From positions 124,001 through 188,000 of the forward strand of contig NZ_BMPP01000005.1 in assembly GCF_014647655.1 (NCBI RefSeq): 64,000 nucleotides of DNA, in the 5' to 3' direction. Positions 28,552 through 36,725 of the stretch are shown here, in pieces (positions within the stretch are counted from its first letter, which is position 1; each line of letters begins with the position of its first letter). Under the pieces are notes generated by a model. It was not told where the DNA came from and did no database searches. It was given only the letters and a program-made list of their open reading frames with translations. This stretch comes from Deinococcus malanensis (GTDB taxonomy: Bacteria; Deinococcota; Deinococci; Deinococcales; Deinococcaceae). Both the position numbers and the translations under genes were made by a program.

Positions 28552-28973
28552 CGTTTTATTCGAGAAGGTCCTGGGTGAGTACGGCATCATGTGGCTGCCT
28601 TGACTGCGACCCTTTTACGGCAGTCTCGGGAAACAGCACCAACAATGAACCTGCGTCGATTCGGACGTCAGTGTTATGGAAACCCCAGCGCCTGTCCTAA
28701 CCTGCGCGACCAATAAGATTCACTTCGGCCGCACCAAGACGGCGCAGTGAACTTTCGGAGCCGTTATGGTGCCAACTCCTTTTTCTAGCTGCCTTTTCAA
28801 CCTGTGCACCTGAACCTGCTCCCCTGAATGGCCAGAAAAGAGCAACATGAATGCAGAAGATCAGCGGTCAGCCGATCGTGCACTCTCAACGTCGACGGTT
28901 ACAGCTCAGCCAATACCTGCGTGTCGGCAAGACGCTAAAATTCCCACCTTCTCCGGAACACCCTTCTCCTGAG

Positions 28974-29005
28974 CAGGGTCCCACAGTACTTTCTGCGGGA
29001 CCCTG
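28974..29005. terminator. Hairpin terminator of the secreted-protein gene
   Basis: CAGGGTCCC (28974-28982) pairs perfectly with GGGACCCTG (28997-29005). It lies downstream of the minus-strand gene at 29071-29457. Confidence 0.55.
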
Positions 29006-29070
29006 GTTCGTTTATGCGGACGTTCAGCCGTCGTATCCAGGGCTTGTCAACCAGGGCTGACCTTCCTGGA

Positions 29071-29457
29071 TTACTTCCCGGTCAGCACCATATACATCGC
29101 TTCACGGTCTTCAGACCGGATCGAAGTCAGAACGACATTGTTTTTCTTAAACCGGATAATCAGCATCTGTTCAGTTTTCTTCCGTGAAATTTCCTTATAG
29201 CCCTTGGCCGTGATCATCTTCACGATCTTGGTCAGGCTGGCGGCGCCCTGACTGGTGCGTGGTACGTACAGAACCTCGCCCCAGCCTTCACCGGTTACCA
29301 GCGATTTGAACTCACGATAAACGGCGCCCTCGCACGTCAGATTCACGCCAGCCGGGAGTTTCACCAGACCATTGGCAGCGTACCCGGGTTTCGCAGGGCA
29401 TGCCGCAGAAGCCATCGAAAGTAGGGCGACCGCAAACATCGCAAGGGCTTTTTTCAT
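29071..29457 (-). CDS. Small secreted protein
   Basis: 128 residues with a signal peptide (MKKALAMFAVALLSMASAAC). The mature part, starting near CPAKPGYAANG, contains EGWGEVLYVPRTSQG, AKGYKEISRKKTEQM and ends AMYMVLTGK; two cysteines could bridge. The fold looks like a small alpha/beta sensor or inhibitor domain, but no family is recognised. AAGGAG stands six bases before the ATG at 29457. Confidence 0.7.
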   Translation of the reverse strand: MKKALAMFAVALLSMASAACPAKPGYAANGLVKLPAGVNLTCEGAVYREFKSLVTGEGWGEVLYVPRTSQGAASLTKIVKMITAKGYKEISRKKTEQMLIIRFKKNNVVLTSIRSEDREAMYMVLTGK

Positions 29458-29892
29458 TTGTAACTCCTTATCTGAGCACACGCCCACAAGCTATGGCTTA
29501 CCGCAACATCAGAAGAATAGAAGAAAGACATACAGAGAACTTTGGCGTCCTCTGATGTACACACTCTGGTGTGGGGATGACCTGCCCATCATGTTCGATG
29601 CAGGCTCCGGTAAAAACTCGGGGCCTGGAGCTCGAAAAACCGGCCGTCTGCAGAGGGAAGACTGCGGAGATGTGGAGGAGCATCCGGGCCGCTGCAAGGA
29701 ACTAATCGGCGCCCGGTACAGTGTGTTGAGCTGGCCTGCATCAGAAGGTGAGTTGCCTGGTACGGGATAGGCTCAACCACCCCCGGCCCAGGCGCAGCCG
29801 CTCTCAAGGCTCGACACGGACTTCTGCACCGTCACTGCAAACCGTGTCCACCGCCTCCATGCCGTTTTTTATGGTCGCTAGCATATTCCCAG
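29458..29892. other. Intergenic region upstream of xpb
   Basis: About 435 bases between divergent genes; it holds the ribosome-binding site of the secreted-protein gene and the xpb promoter (TAGCAT at 29879-29884). No supported gene. Confidence 0.4.
29869..29886 (+). promoter_or_regulatory. xpb-bax1 promoter with RDRM-like half-sites
   Basis: TAGCAT (29879-29884) is a -10 box eight bases before the ATG. It overlaps TTATG (29869-29873) and CATAT (29882-29886), inverted half-sites eight bases apart. The Deinococcus radiation/desiccation motif has TTATG and CATAA seven apart, so this is only a near match. Confidence 0.35.
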
Positions 29893-31296
29893 ATGGCCCC
29901 CACCCTGCGGCTCGACCGGGGCACGCTCGTGATGCATGGCGTGCCTGACGCCGTGATGGACCACTTTACCTGGGACGCGCGCAGTCAGTCCTGGCGTGCA
30001 CCGGGGCAGGCGTACCGCGAGATCGTGGAGGGCTTACGGGAGGCCGGATTGTCTTTCCGGGATGACGCGGCCGGTTTTTCAAAACTTGAACTCGGATATG
30101 CCCGGGACGTGACCCCCTACGCGCATCAGACGCAGGCGCTTCAGGCCTGGAAGAAGGCCGGCCGGCGCGGCGTGGTCGTGCTGCCGACCGGAGCCGGGAA
30201 GACCCTGGTAGCCCAGCTGGCCCTGCGGGATACGCCGCGTTCGGCCCTGATCTGCGTGCCGACCCTGGATCTGCTGCAGCAGTGGTATGCGGGGCTGATT
30301 GCGGCGTTTCCGGACGCGCAGGTGGGGCTGCTGGGTGGTGGCAGCCACGATGAAACGCCGCTGCTGGTCAGTACCTACGATTCTGCAGCCATTCATGCCG
30401 AGACGCTGGCCGGCCGCTACGCCCTGCAGATCTTCGATGAAGCCCACCACCTGCCCAGTGACTACACCCGGGTCATCGCGCAGATGGGCCTGGCCCCCTA
30501 CCGCCTGGGCCTGACCGCGACGCCCAGGCGCAGTGATGGCCGGGAACGGGATCTGGACGGCCTGATCGGACCTGTGGTGTATCAGGTCGCTCCTGAGGAC
30601 CTTGCCGGAGATACCCTGGCGGACTACCGGGAAGTCGTGATCCGGGTGCGGCTGAGTCAGAACGAGCAGCGGCGCTACGACGAGTGCATTCGGACCCGCA
30701 ACGACTTCCTGCGCCGCGCAGGCATCCGGCTGGGAACCCTGGAGGGCTGGAAGCAGTTCGTGATGAACAGCGGCACCCCCCAGGGCCGCACGGCCATGCT
30801 GGCCCACCGCGAGGCCCGCAGCCTGGCTTACGGCACTGAGGGCAAACTGCGCGTGCTCGAAGAGATCCTGGCCAACCATCCGGCCGAGCGGACCCTGATC
30901 TTCACCGACGACAACGCCACCGTCTACCGGATCAGTCGTGAATTCCTGATTCCGGCGATTACGCACCAGACGCCGGTCAAGGAGCGGCACGGTCTGCTGG
31001 AGAAGTTCCGGAGCGGGGCCTACCGCATCCTGGTGACCAGCCGCGTGCTCAACGAGGGCGTAGACGTGCCGGAGGCCAGTGTGGCGGTCGTGCTGTCCGG
31101 CACGGCGACCGAGCGCGAGCATATCCAGCGGCTGGGCCGAATTCTGCGCAAGGCCGAAGGCAAGACGGCGGTGCTGTATGAGGTGATCACCGAGGGCACC
31201 AGCGAGGAACGCGTCAGCCAGCAGCGCCGGGGGCAGTGGAAGCCTGGGCAGGCAGGGAGTGACATCGACTATGGGGACCTGAATGCTCCCCACTGA
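29893..31296 (+). CDS. XPB/Rad25-type DNA helicase
   Basis: A 467-residue SF2 helicase. The ~75-residue N-terminus is a damage-recognition-like domain. Motor 1 has VVLPTGAGKTLVAQLALRD (Walker A), LQIFDEAHHLPSDY (DEAH-type box) and LGLTATPRRSDGRERD; motor 2 has RTLIFTDDNATVYRIS, ILVTSRVLNEGVDVPEA and HIQRLGRILRKAEGK (motif VI). Length and motif set match archaeal/bacterial XPB rather than RecG or UvrB. It overlaps bax1 by 14 bases. XPB opens DNA around lesions; with Bax1 it would cut. Confidence 0.9.
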   Translation: MAPTLRLDRGTLVMHGVPDAVMDHFTWDARSQSWRAPGQAYREIVEGLREAGLSFRDDAAGFSKLELGYARDVTPYAHQTQALQAWKKAGRRGVVVLPTGAGKTLVAQLALRDTPRSALICVPTLDLLQQWYAGLIAAFPDAQVGLLGGGSHDETPLLVSTYDSAAIHAETLAGRYALQIFDEAHHLPSDYTRVIAQMGLAPYRLGLTATPRRSDGRERDLDGLIGPVVYQVAPEDLAGDTLADYREVVIRVRLSQNEQRRYDECIRTRNDFLRRAGIRLGTLEGWKQFVMNSGTPQGRTAMLAHREARSLAYGTEGKLRVLEEILANHPAERTLIFTDDNATVYRISREFLIPAITHQTPVKERHGLLEKFRSGAYRILVTSRVLNEGVDVPEASVAVVLSGTATEREHIQRLGRILRKAEGKTAVLYEVITEGTSEERVSQQRRGQWKPGQAGSDIDYGDLNAPH

Positions 31297-32515
31297 ATTG
31301 CTGATGTTCCGCGTCAAGGCCGGCATCGTCGAGCCCCGGCGCCTCAAACCCACCACTGCCAACCTGGGGCTCGCGCAGACCCTCATCGAGACGTTTGAGG
31401 CCAATATCGGCCGGCGCCGCTGGGAACTCGATGACGATCTGCGTACCCTGGAAGCGGGCCGGCAGGATTTCAAGGTCCTGCGTGGTCTGGCACACCTGCT
31501 GACCAACATGAGCGCCTTTGAGGCCGGCGGAACCATAGAACCGGTCCAGGTGCGCTCCAGGGTGTTCGAGCTGGCCCAGGCGCAGGTACCCAGCCGCAAA
31601 GGCACCACGCTGATTCTGGAGCAGGCAGCCAGAAGCCTGTCGCAGGACCACGCGCTTTCACCCGCAGAGGTGCAGGCCAGCCTGTACGCGGACCTGCCGG
31701 ATCAGCAGACCCTGGTCGCGTTTGACCCGCCGGCACCCCTGGAGCTGATTCACCGCTTTGATCTGGCCCAGGCGCAGGGCATGCTGTACCGCGCCTATGA
31801 GCTGGTGATCACGGCGCGGCGCAACGAGCCGGCCCGCTACAAGCAGCTGCTGAAATACCTTAAGTTCTTTGGCCTGATGGTCACGGTCGAGGGAGATGCG
31901 AACTTCGGCTTTACGCTGACGCTCGACGGTCCGACCTCGCTGTTCGGAGGCACGACCCGCTATGGGCTGGCTATGGCGAAATTTCTGCCGGCCCTGCTGC
32001 ATGTCACGAAGTGGGACCTGAGCGCGGCCCTCAAACCCCGCAAGGATCTGGCCTGGGTCGATCCAGGGGACGACGAATGGTCTTTCCAGCTCACCAGTGA
32101 GGATGGCTATGTCAGCCACTACAAGCCGCCCGAGGAACATGATTCGGCCCTGGAGTCCGGCTTCGCCGAGCGCTTTGTCAAAACTGAGACGACCTGGACC
32201 CTGGAACGCGAGGTCGATCTTGTGCCGGTGCCGGGCGGGGTCATTCTGCCGGACTTCCGGCTGGTTGACGGCCAACGGAGTGTGCTGGTGGAAATCGTAG
32301 GGTACTGGCGCCCGGAATACCTGCGCAAAAAATTCGAGCTGCTCCGCAAGGCCGAGCGCACCGACGTCATCGTCTGCGTATCCGAGCGGCTGAACCTGGA
32401 AAAGGCCGGCGTCGACCCCAGTGACTTTGGAGACCGGGTGGTGTGGTTTAAAGGCGTGCTGCACCCCAAGGAAGTGCTCTCCGTGGCCGAGCGTGTGGCG
32501 CGGGTCACCTCCTGA
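31283..32515 (+). CDS. Bax1-like nuclease (DUF790)
   Basis: A 410-residue partner of XPB. The N-terminus (MLPTELLMFRVKAGIVEPRR) and QTLIETFEANIGRRRWELDD are DUF790 marks. The C-terminal nuclease core reads LPDFRLVDGQRSVLVEIVGY, a PD-(D/E)XK-like D...E-x-V pattern, followed by KKFELLRKAERTDVIVCVSE (for example the conserved lysine). In archaea Bax1 binds XPB and cuts bubble DNA next to damage. The start at 31283 lies inside the end of xpb, so translation is coupled and the two proteins are expected in equal amounts. Confidence 0.9.
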   Translation: MLPTELLMFRVKAGIVEPRRLKPTTANLGLAQTLIETFEANIGRRRWELDDDLRTLEAGRQDFKVLRGLAHLLTNMSAFEAGGTIEPVQVRSRVFELAQAQVPSRKGTTLILEQAARSLSQDHALSPAEVQASLYADLPDQQTLVAFDPPAPLELIHRFDLAQAQGMLYRAYELVITARRNEPARYKQLLKYLKFFGLMVTVEGDANFGFTLTLDGPTSLFGGTTRYGLAMAKFLPALLHVTKWDLSAALKPRKDLAWVDPGDDEWSFQLTSEDGYVSHYKPPEEHDSALESGFAERFVKTETTWTLEREVDLVPVPGGVILPDFRLVDGQRSVLVEIVGYWRPEYLRKKFELLRKAERTDVIVCVSERLNLEKAGVDPSDFGDRVVWFKGVLHPKEVLSVAERVARVTS

Positions 32516-32646
32516 GCCGGTAGGGCTGAAATTCTGGCGGAGCCAATGTAATTCCATAAGCGATCACAATCCCGCTAGATTAGGGCCGGACCCGGCTGAC
32601 GGCGTTCAGCGCCCCCTGTCCGGAATGCCGCCCGAGGAGCCCTGCC

Positions 32647-32876
32647 ATGAGTTCAGTTCAATCGAGAACCCCCTGACCGCTCAGCTGCCCTTCTGGTACT
32701 GCCTGGTCGCGGCGGTGATGACCGGCGGATTGTGCCTGTTTCTATGGACCTGGGCAGATCAGCGCATCAAGGTTCTCAAGCTTCAGGCCTTCATGCTTTT
32801 TCCGATTGCGCTGCTGGCCTCCAGCCTGTTCTTTCTTTCGCTGGGTGAGGTGTTGTGGGGAGTTCGTACTCCCTGA
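32647..32876 (+). pseudogene. Small membrane protein, frameshifted
   Basis: GAGGAG precedes ATG 32647 (MSSVQSRTP), but the frame ends at once because a run of five Cs (32669-32673) is one base short. With six Cs the protein continues LTAQLPFWYCLVAAVMTGGL, ADQRIKVLKLQAFMLFPIAL and LFFLSLGEVLWGVRTP: about 76 residues and two membrane helices. It has the same kind of error as the breaks at 9627 and 20659. Confidence 0.55.
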
Positions 32877-33194
32877 ACTGCCTCCAGGAAAACGGTTCTG
32901 AATAGCTGTTCCTTCTCTACCTCACAAGCACTGAAGTGTTATTCGGTAACAATTCGTGATCGGCCGCTGAAGCAGGGCTCAACAGCAGATGAATGGTCTC
33001 CCGTTGTGCACAACCGGCCCATCCCATACGGTGGCTGAAGTAGCAAAGTTTCAGCCCGGAGCCTCTCGCCGTGTTCTGCCAGGAAGCCCCTTTCTGGGGC
33101 CTCTGTGCATGCATGTGGTCGCCGGGTCGTAGCGGCATGGTTGGCAACCAGACACTTCGCAGCCTGAGACGGGCTTTTCCACCTGGAGGACGGT
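32877..33194. other. Intergenic region
   Basis: 318 bases before the first ferritin-like gene. It contains a partial GC hairpin near 33083-33107 and the GGAGG ribosome-binding site at the end; no gene seen. Confidence 0.4.
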
Positions 33195-34139
33195 ATGGAC
33201 GTATCACAGGGAAATTCAGACCTCACGCAGGCCAGCAGCACACGGCGTCAGTTCCTGCGCGGCGTGGGCCTCGCCGGAGCAGGCGTCGCCCTGGTGGGCT
33301 GTGCGCCCAGCTTCACGGCGCGGCGGGACAAGCCCAACATTGACGTGGACGTCTTGAACTTCGCACTGAACCTGGAATACCTGGAGACGGCATTCTATCT
33401 GGCCGCCACCGGACGTCTGGCCGAAATGCAGGGCTTGGGCGGCAACGCCCCGATCCGCCTGCCTGCTGGCGTGACCGGATTGACACCCATGAATTTTCAG
33501 TCCGCTGAAATCCGTGACTTTGCCAATGAGCTGGCCACCAACGAGCTGGCGCACGTGCGCTTTCTGATCGCCACCATCCGGGCGCTGGGCGGCACCCCCA
33601 TTCCCCGGCCGGAGGTGGACGCCGGTCCGGCCTTTACCGCCGCCGTGGCCGCGGCCACGGGAGGTAAGGTCGCCAACTTCAATCCGTTCGCCGATGAGGT
33701 CTCCTTCCTGCTGGCCGGCCACACCCTGGAAGACGTGGGCGTCACCGCCTACAAGGGTGCCTCGCCACTGATTCACGACCGCAAGCCGGGCGGCGTGCTC
33801 GAACAGGCGGCCGGCATTCTGGCGGTCGAGAGCTACCACATGGGCGCGGCACGCTTCCAGCTGTACAAGCGCCGTGGCCTGACAGTGGCCCCCGAGTTCA
33901 CCGTGGCCGCCATGTCGCAGGCCATCAGCGACCTGCGCGACACGCTTGACGGTCCCGGCGACAAGGACCAGGGCATTGCCCAGCCACCCCGGCCCGGGGA
34001 ATCAAACATCGTTCCGACCGATGCCAACGGTGTGGTTTTCAGCCGTGTGCCGCGCGAAGTACTGAACATCGTATATCAGCGTGCAGGTGCCGAAGCGGGT
34101 GGGTTCTACCCCAGTGGGATCAACGGCAGGCTCCGGTAG
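33195..34139 (+). CDS. TAT-exported ferritin-like desiccation-related lipoprotein 1
   Basis: 314 residues. The N-terminus has a twin-arginine motif and hydrophobic stretch (TRRQFLRGVGLAGAGVALVG) ending in a lipobox (LVGC), so it is exported folded and lipid-anchored. The rest is a ferritin_2/DUF4439-type four-helix bundle: VLNFALNLEYLETAFYLAAT, RDFANELATNELAHVRFLIA, LEQAAGILAVESYHMGAARF. Glu and His at bundle positions (E in NLEYLE, E-x-x-H in NELAH and ESYH) could bind iron. Plant pcC13-62 desiccation proteins share this fold. It is 71% or so like the next gene by eye. GGAGG precedes the ATG. Confidence 0.88.
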   Translation: MDVSQGNSDLTQASSTRRQFLRGVGLAGAGVALVGCAPSFTARRDKPNIDVDVLNFALNLEYLETAFYLAATGRLAEMQGLGGNAPIRLPAGVTGLTPMNFQSAEIRDFANELATNELAHVRFLIATIRALGGTPIPRPEVDAGPAFTAAVAAATGGKVANFNPFADEVSFLLAGHTLEDVGVTAYKGASPLIHDRKPGGVLEQAAGILAVESYHMGAARFQLYKRRGLTVAPEFTVAAMSQAISDLRDTLDGPGDKDQGIAQPPRPGESNIVPTDANGVVFSRVPREVLNIVYQRAGAEAGGFYPSGINGRLR

Positions 34140-34205
34140 GGCCGCCCTTACCCCGCCCATTCGCTGCTTTCCCCTGCTCCTGTCACCCCTGTCCGGAGGT
34201 ACTTC

Positions 34206-35150
34206 ATGACCCAAGTCGCCACACCGACCCCTTCCGAATCCCCGTCCCGCCGTCAGGTGCTGCGGACCCTCGGCCTGCTGGGCCTGGGCGCCACTGTCAC
34301 GTCCTGCGCGCCGGGCCTGCTCAACCTGTCCAGTCTGGCCGGGATGCCTGCTGCGAGCGTCGACGCCGCTGTCCTGAACTTCGCCCTGAACCTGGAATAC
34401 CTGGAAGGCGCCTTCTATGCCGCGGCCACCGGGCGTCTGGCCGAGATTCAGGCCCTGGGCGGCAATGCTGAGATCCGCCTTCCCGCCAATTTCAGGCCGG
34501 TTCCGTTTCAGTCTGGTGACATCCGTGATTTCGCCAACGAACTGGCCACCGATGAGATCGCCCACGTCAAATTTTTGATTCAAACCATTACGGCACTGGG
34601 TGGAACGCCTGTGGCGCGGCCGGCTCTGGACCTCGGAGGAGCTTTCGAAATGGCGGCGCGGGCTGCCAGTGCGGGCCGGATTCAGGGCTTCAACCCCTTC
34701 CTGAACGATCTTTTCTTCCTGCACGGCGCATACATTTTTGAAGACGTCGGCGTAAGTGCCTATAAGGGCGCCTCTCCACTGATCAATGATGACCGTCCAG
34801 GGGGAGTGCTGGAGCAGGCGGCCGGCATCCTGGCAGTCGAGGGCTACCACGCCGGAGCCATTCGCAGCATGCTGTACGACCGCCGTAACGAGGAAGCGGC
34901 AGCTGGTCTGACCGTCGCGGCGGTGACCAAGGCCATCAGTGACTTCCGGGATCTGGCCGATGGCCCGCGGGACAAGGACCAAGGCATCACGGAGCCGATC
35001 CGTCCGGGCGACGCGAATATCGTGCTGTCCGACGCGAATGCTGTGGCCTTCAGCCGCCTGCCGCGCGAGGTGCTGAACATCGTGTACCTGGCTCCCGGGG
35101 CACCCAGAGGCGGGTTCTTCCCGGCCGGGGTCAACGGAGTGATCCGCTAA
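34206..35150 (+). CDS. TAT-exported ferritin-like desiccation-related lipoprotein 2
   Basis: 314 residues, a tandem paralogue of the preceding gene with the same helices (VLNFALNLEYLEGAFYAAAT, RDFANELATDEIAHVKFLIQ, LEQAAGILAVEGYHAGAIRS). A twin-arginine sequence SRRQVLRTLGLLGLGATVTS ends in a lipobox cysteine (TSC). GGAGG stands before the ATG. The pair is separated by 66 bases and was probably made by duplication; both are expected at the cell surface, where they could store or detoxify iron during drying. Confidence 0.88.
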   Translation: MTQVATPTPSESPSRRQVLRTLGLLGLGATVTSCAPGLLNLSSLAGMPAASVDAAVLNFALNLEYLEGAFYAAATGRLAEIQALGGNAEIRLPANFRPVPFQSGDIRDFANELATDEIAHVKFLIQTITALGGTPVARPALDLGGAFEMAARAASAGRIQGFNPFLNDLFFLHGAYIFEDVGVSAYKGASPLINDDRPGGVLEQAAGILAVEGYHAGAIRSMLYDRRNEEAAAGLTVAAVTKAISDFRDLADGPRDKDQGITEPIRPGDANIVLSDANAVAFSRLPREVLNIVYLAPGAPRGGFFPAGVNGVIR

Positions 35151-35617
35151 GGCGACTGACGTGGGCGGAGTATGCCCCGGCTGGAATAAAACCTGCTGAG
35201 GTCCGGGCTGGAGGCACACCATGTCTCTACTGCCTGGACCTATTTGTGTCGTGGCGAACAGGAGCAGGACAGGCGTCATAGCCCACGAACCCGTTGTGAC
35301 GCTCGGAACTATGCGCCGCTTCGGGCGTGCCGACACACTGCCTGACTCTGGAGCTGACAGCAGAGAGGGGCGAGGAGAGTCGAGGAGATCCCAGGGCCCT
35401 ATAAAGCTCTCGTCCGCCGCAATACAGCTCTGACAAGCGTGGCAGCCTGTACAGGCTGCCTGCTGATTGTTAGCGATCAGCATTGACCGGGCGTCCGTTT
35501 TCCATTTTTTTGTCCTGTTGCTCTGAGCAGGCACCTTAAAAGTCGAAGCCAGATAACCTCTTAAGACCATTAGGAGTTTTTCAGATTCAGTCATATTGCG
35601 TGTGTCACTGTGAAACC
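35151..35617. other. Intergenic region with hairpin
   Basis: About 470 bases. It holds the perfect 20-bp palindrome at 35441-35460 and, from 35500 on, an AT-rich stretch (GAGTTTTTCAG near 35574) that should carry the promoter of the DUF4384-type gene. I see no gene. Confidence 0.45.
35441..35460. terminator. Perfect palindrome, likely terminator
   Basis: GGCAGCCTGTACAGGCTGCC, a 20-bp perfect palindrome about 290 bases after the second ferritin-like gene and without a strong T-run. Confidence 0.5.
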
Positions 35618-36460
35618 ATGAAACACATTCTGATGACCCTCGGTCTTGCAGCAGGCGCTTCGGTGGCTTTAGCCCAGACCTCACCCAAAATCACGACGCA
35701 GAGCATTATCGTCAATCCTGTGGCGTCGCCACTTAAGGTTAGTGTCTGGACCGCCAAAGATCCGACTGGGACGAAAACGCCGACCTACGTTGCGGGCGAC
35801 CGCATGACGCTGAATGTGAAGACGACACAGGATGCCTACGTTTACCTGTTCAATGTAGATCAGAAAGGCAATGTCGATCTGATTCTCCCGAACAAGTTCA
35901 CGAGTGGCGCCAACTTTATCAAGGCAAATACGACCAAGAGCTTCCCCAGCAAGGAAGACAAGTTTACCTTCGACATTGCTGGACCGGCGGGCCTGAATAA
36001 GGTGCTTGCGGTTGCCAGCAAGACCGAGCTGGATCTTGAGGACATTGCTCAGTTCAAGGAAGACCAAACCACCGGCTTTGCTACTGTAACGGTTCGTGGC
36101 GGACAGAACGGACTGGCCCAGGCACTGTCCATCATCGTCAAGCCACTGCCCTCGAAAGACTGGGTCACGGACGTGGCGCAGTACCAGATCTCGGCTAAGG
36201 TCGCAACGCCGCCTGTGCCAGTGGCCACGACGACCGCTACCTGGAAATCCTCGTTCAAGTCGGCCTTGGGCCTAAACCGCGTCTACGAGTTCTATGCCAA
36301 TCAGCTCAAGGCAATTGGCTACGAAGCAGACGAGACAACGACCACGCGCCAGCAGATCGTAGGCAAGTTTTCTATGGCTGACGAATCCACTGCCAACCTG
36401 ACGGTCAAGCAGCGCCCGGGCACCACAACCTATGACGTGGTCGTGACCCGCAAGGAATAA
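35618..36460 (+). CDS. Secreted DUF4384-type protein
   Basis: 280 residues with a Sec signal (MKHILMTLGLAAGASVALAQ, cut after ALA). A DUF4384-like beta domain follows: YVAGDRMTLNVKTTQDAYVY, LFNVDQKGNVDLILPNKFTS, PSKEDKFTFDIAGPAGLNKV. The C-terminal ~100 residues (SFKSALGLNRVYEFYANQLK onward) look like a small alpha/beta domain. Proteins of this type in Deinococcus are surface-associated and of unknown role. The ATG at 35618 is preferred to the frame beginning at 35600. A double hairpin follows. Confidence 0.75.
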   Translation: MKHILMTLGLAAGASVALAQTSPKITTQSIIVNPVASPLKVSVWTAKDPTGTKTPTYVAGDRMTLNVKTTQDAYVYLFNVDQKGNVDLILPNKFTSGANFIKANTTKSFPSKEDKFTFDIAGPAGLNKVLAVASKTELDLEDIAQFKEDQTTGFATVTVRGGQNGLAQALSIIVKPLPSKDWVTDVAQYQISAKVATPPVPVATTTATWKSSFKSALGLNRVYEFYANQLKAIGYEADETTTTRQQIVGKFSMADESTANLTVKQRPGTTTYDVVVTRKE

Positions 36461-36462
36461 GG

Positions 36463-36481
36463 CCGGGGCCTACGGCCCCGG
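36463..36481 (+). terminator. Terminator of the DUF4384-type gene
   Basis: CCGGGGCC (36463-36470), loop TAC, GGCCCCGG (36474-36481), four bases after the stop codon. Confidence 0.7.
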
Positions 36482-36504
36482 AGTTGGCAAGTCGCAGCGC
36501 AATA

Positions 36505-36537
36505 AAACTGGCAGCCCGTGAATCAGGCTGCCAGTTT
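36505..36537. terminator. Second bidirectional terminator
   Basis: AAACTGGCAGCC (36505-36516) pairs perfectly with GGCTGCCAGTTT (36526-36537) over a nine-base loop. Confidence 0.75.
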
Positions 36538-36653
36538 GATGTTGGGCGTCATGGAGTTATATAGGCTCAGTTAATTCGATCTGAATTGAATTCGAGTTGG
36601 AAAACTCCCCAGCCAAATAAACGGAATGCTGGCCTCTCACATCGAGACCAAAG

Positions 36654-36686
36654 AACAGGGCCGCAGAACAACACAACTTCCCTGTT
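36654..36686 (-). terminator. Candidate terminator of the dehydrogenase operon
   Basis: On the minus strand AACAGGG (36686-36680) pairs with CCCTGTT (36660-36654), followed by CTTT; 40 bases after the stop of the dehydrogenase gene. Confidence 0.45.
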
Positions 36687-36725
36687 TCTGGCGACCCATC
36701 TGTGGCTTGTAATCGGGAAAAGCTT

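Larger units (their letters stand above)
28524..29070. other. Intergenic region right of the island
   Basis: About 550 bases. It holds the tRNA-type terminator (28528-28551) and a second hairpin at 28974-29005. A very short frame at 28847 (MNAEDQRSADRALS, with AGAG upstream) is too weak to accept as a gene. Confidence 0.4.

Noticed and set aside
28847..28972. Short frame MNAEDQRSADRALS with a weak AGAG upstream
   Set aside because: Too short and no other support.
34002..35684. 560-codon minus-strand frame over the second ferritin-like gene
   Set aside because: Antisense to a well-supported TAT lipoprotein and extends into non-coding sequence without a ribosome-binding site.
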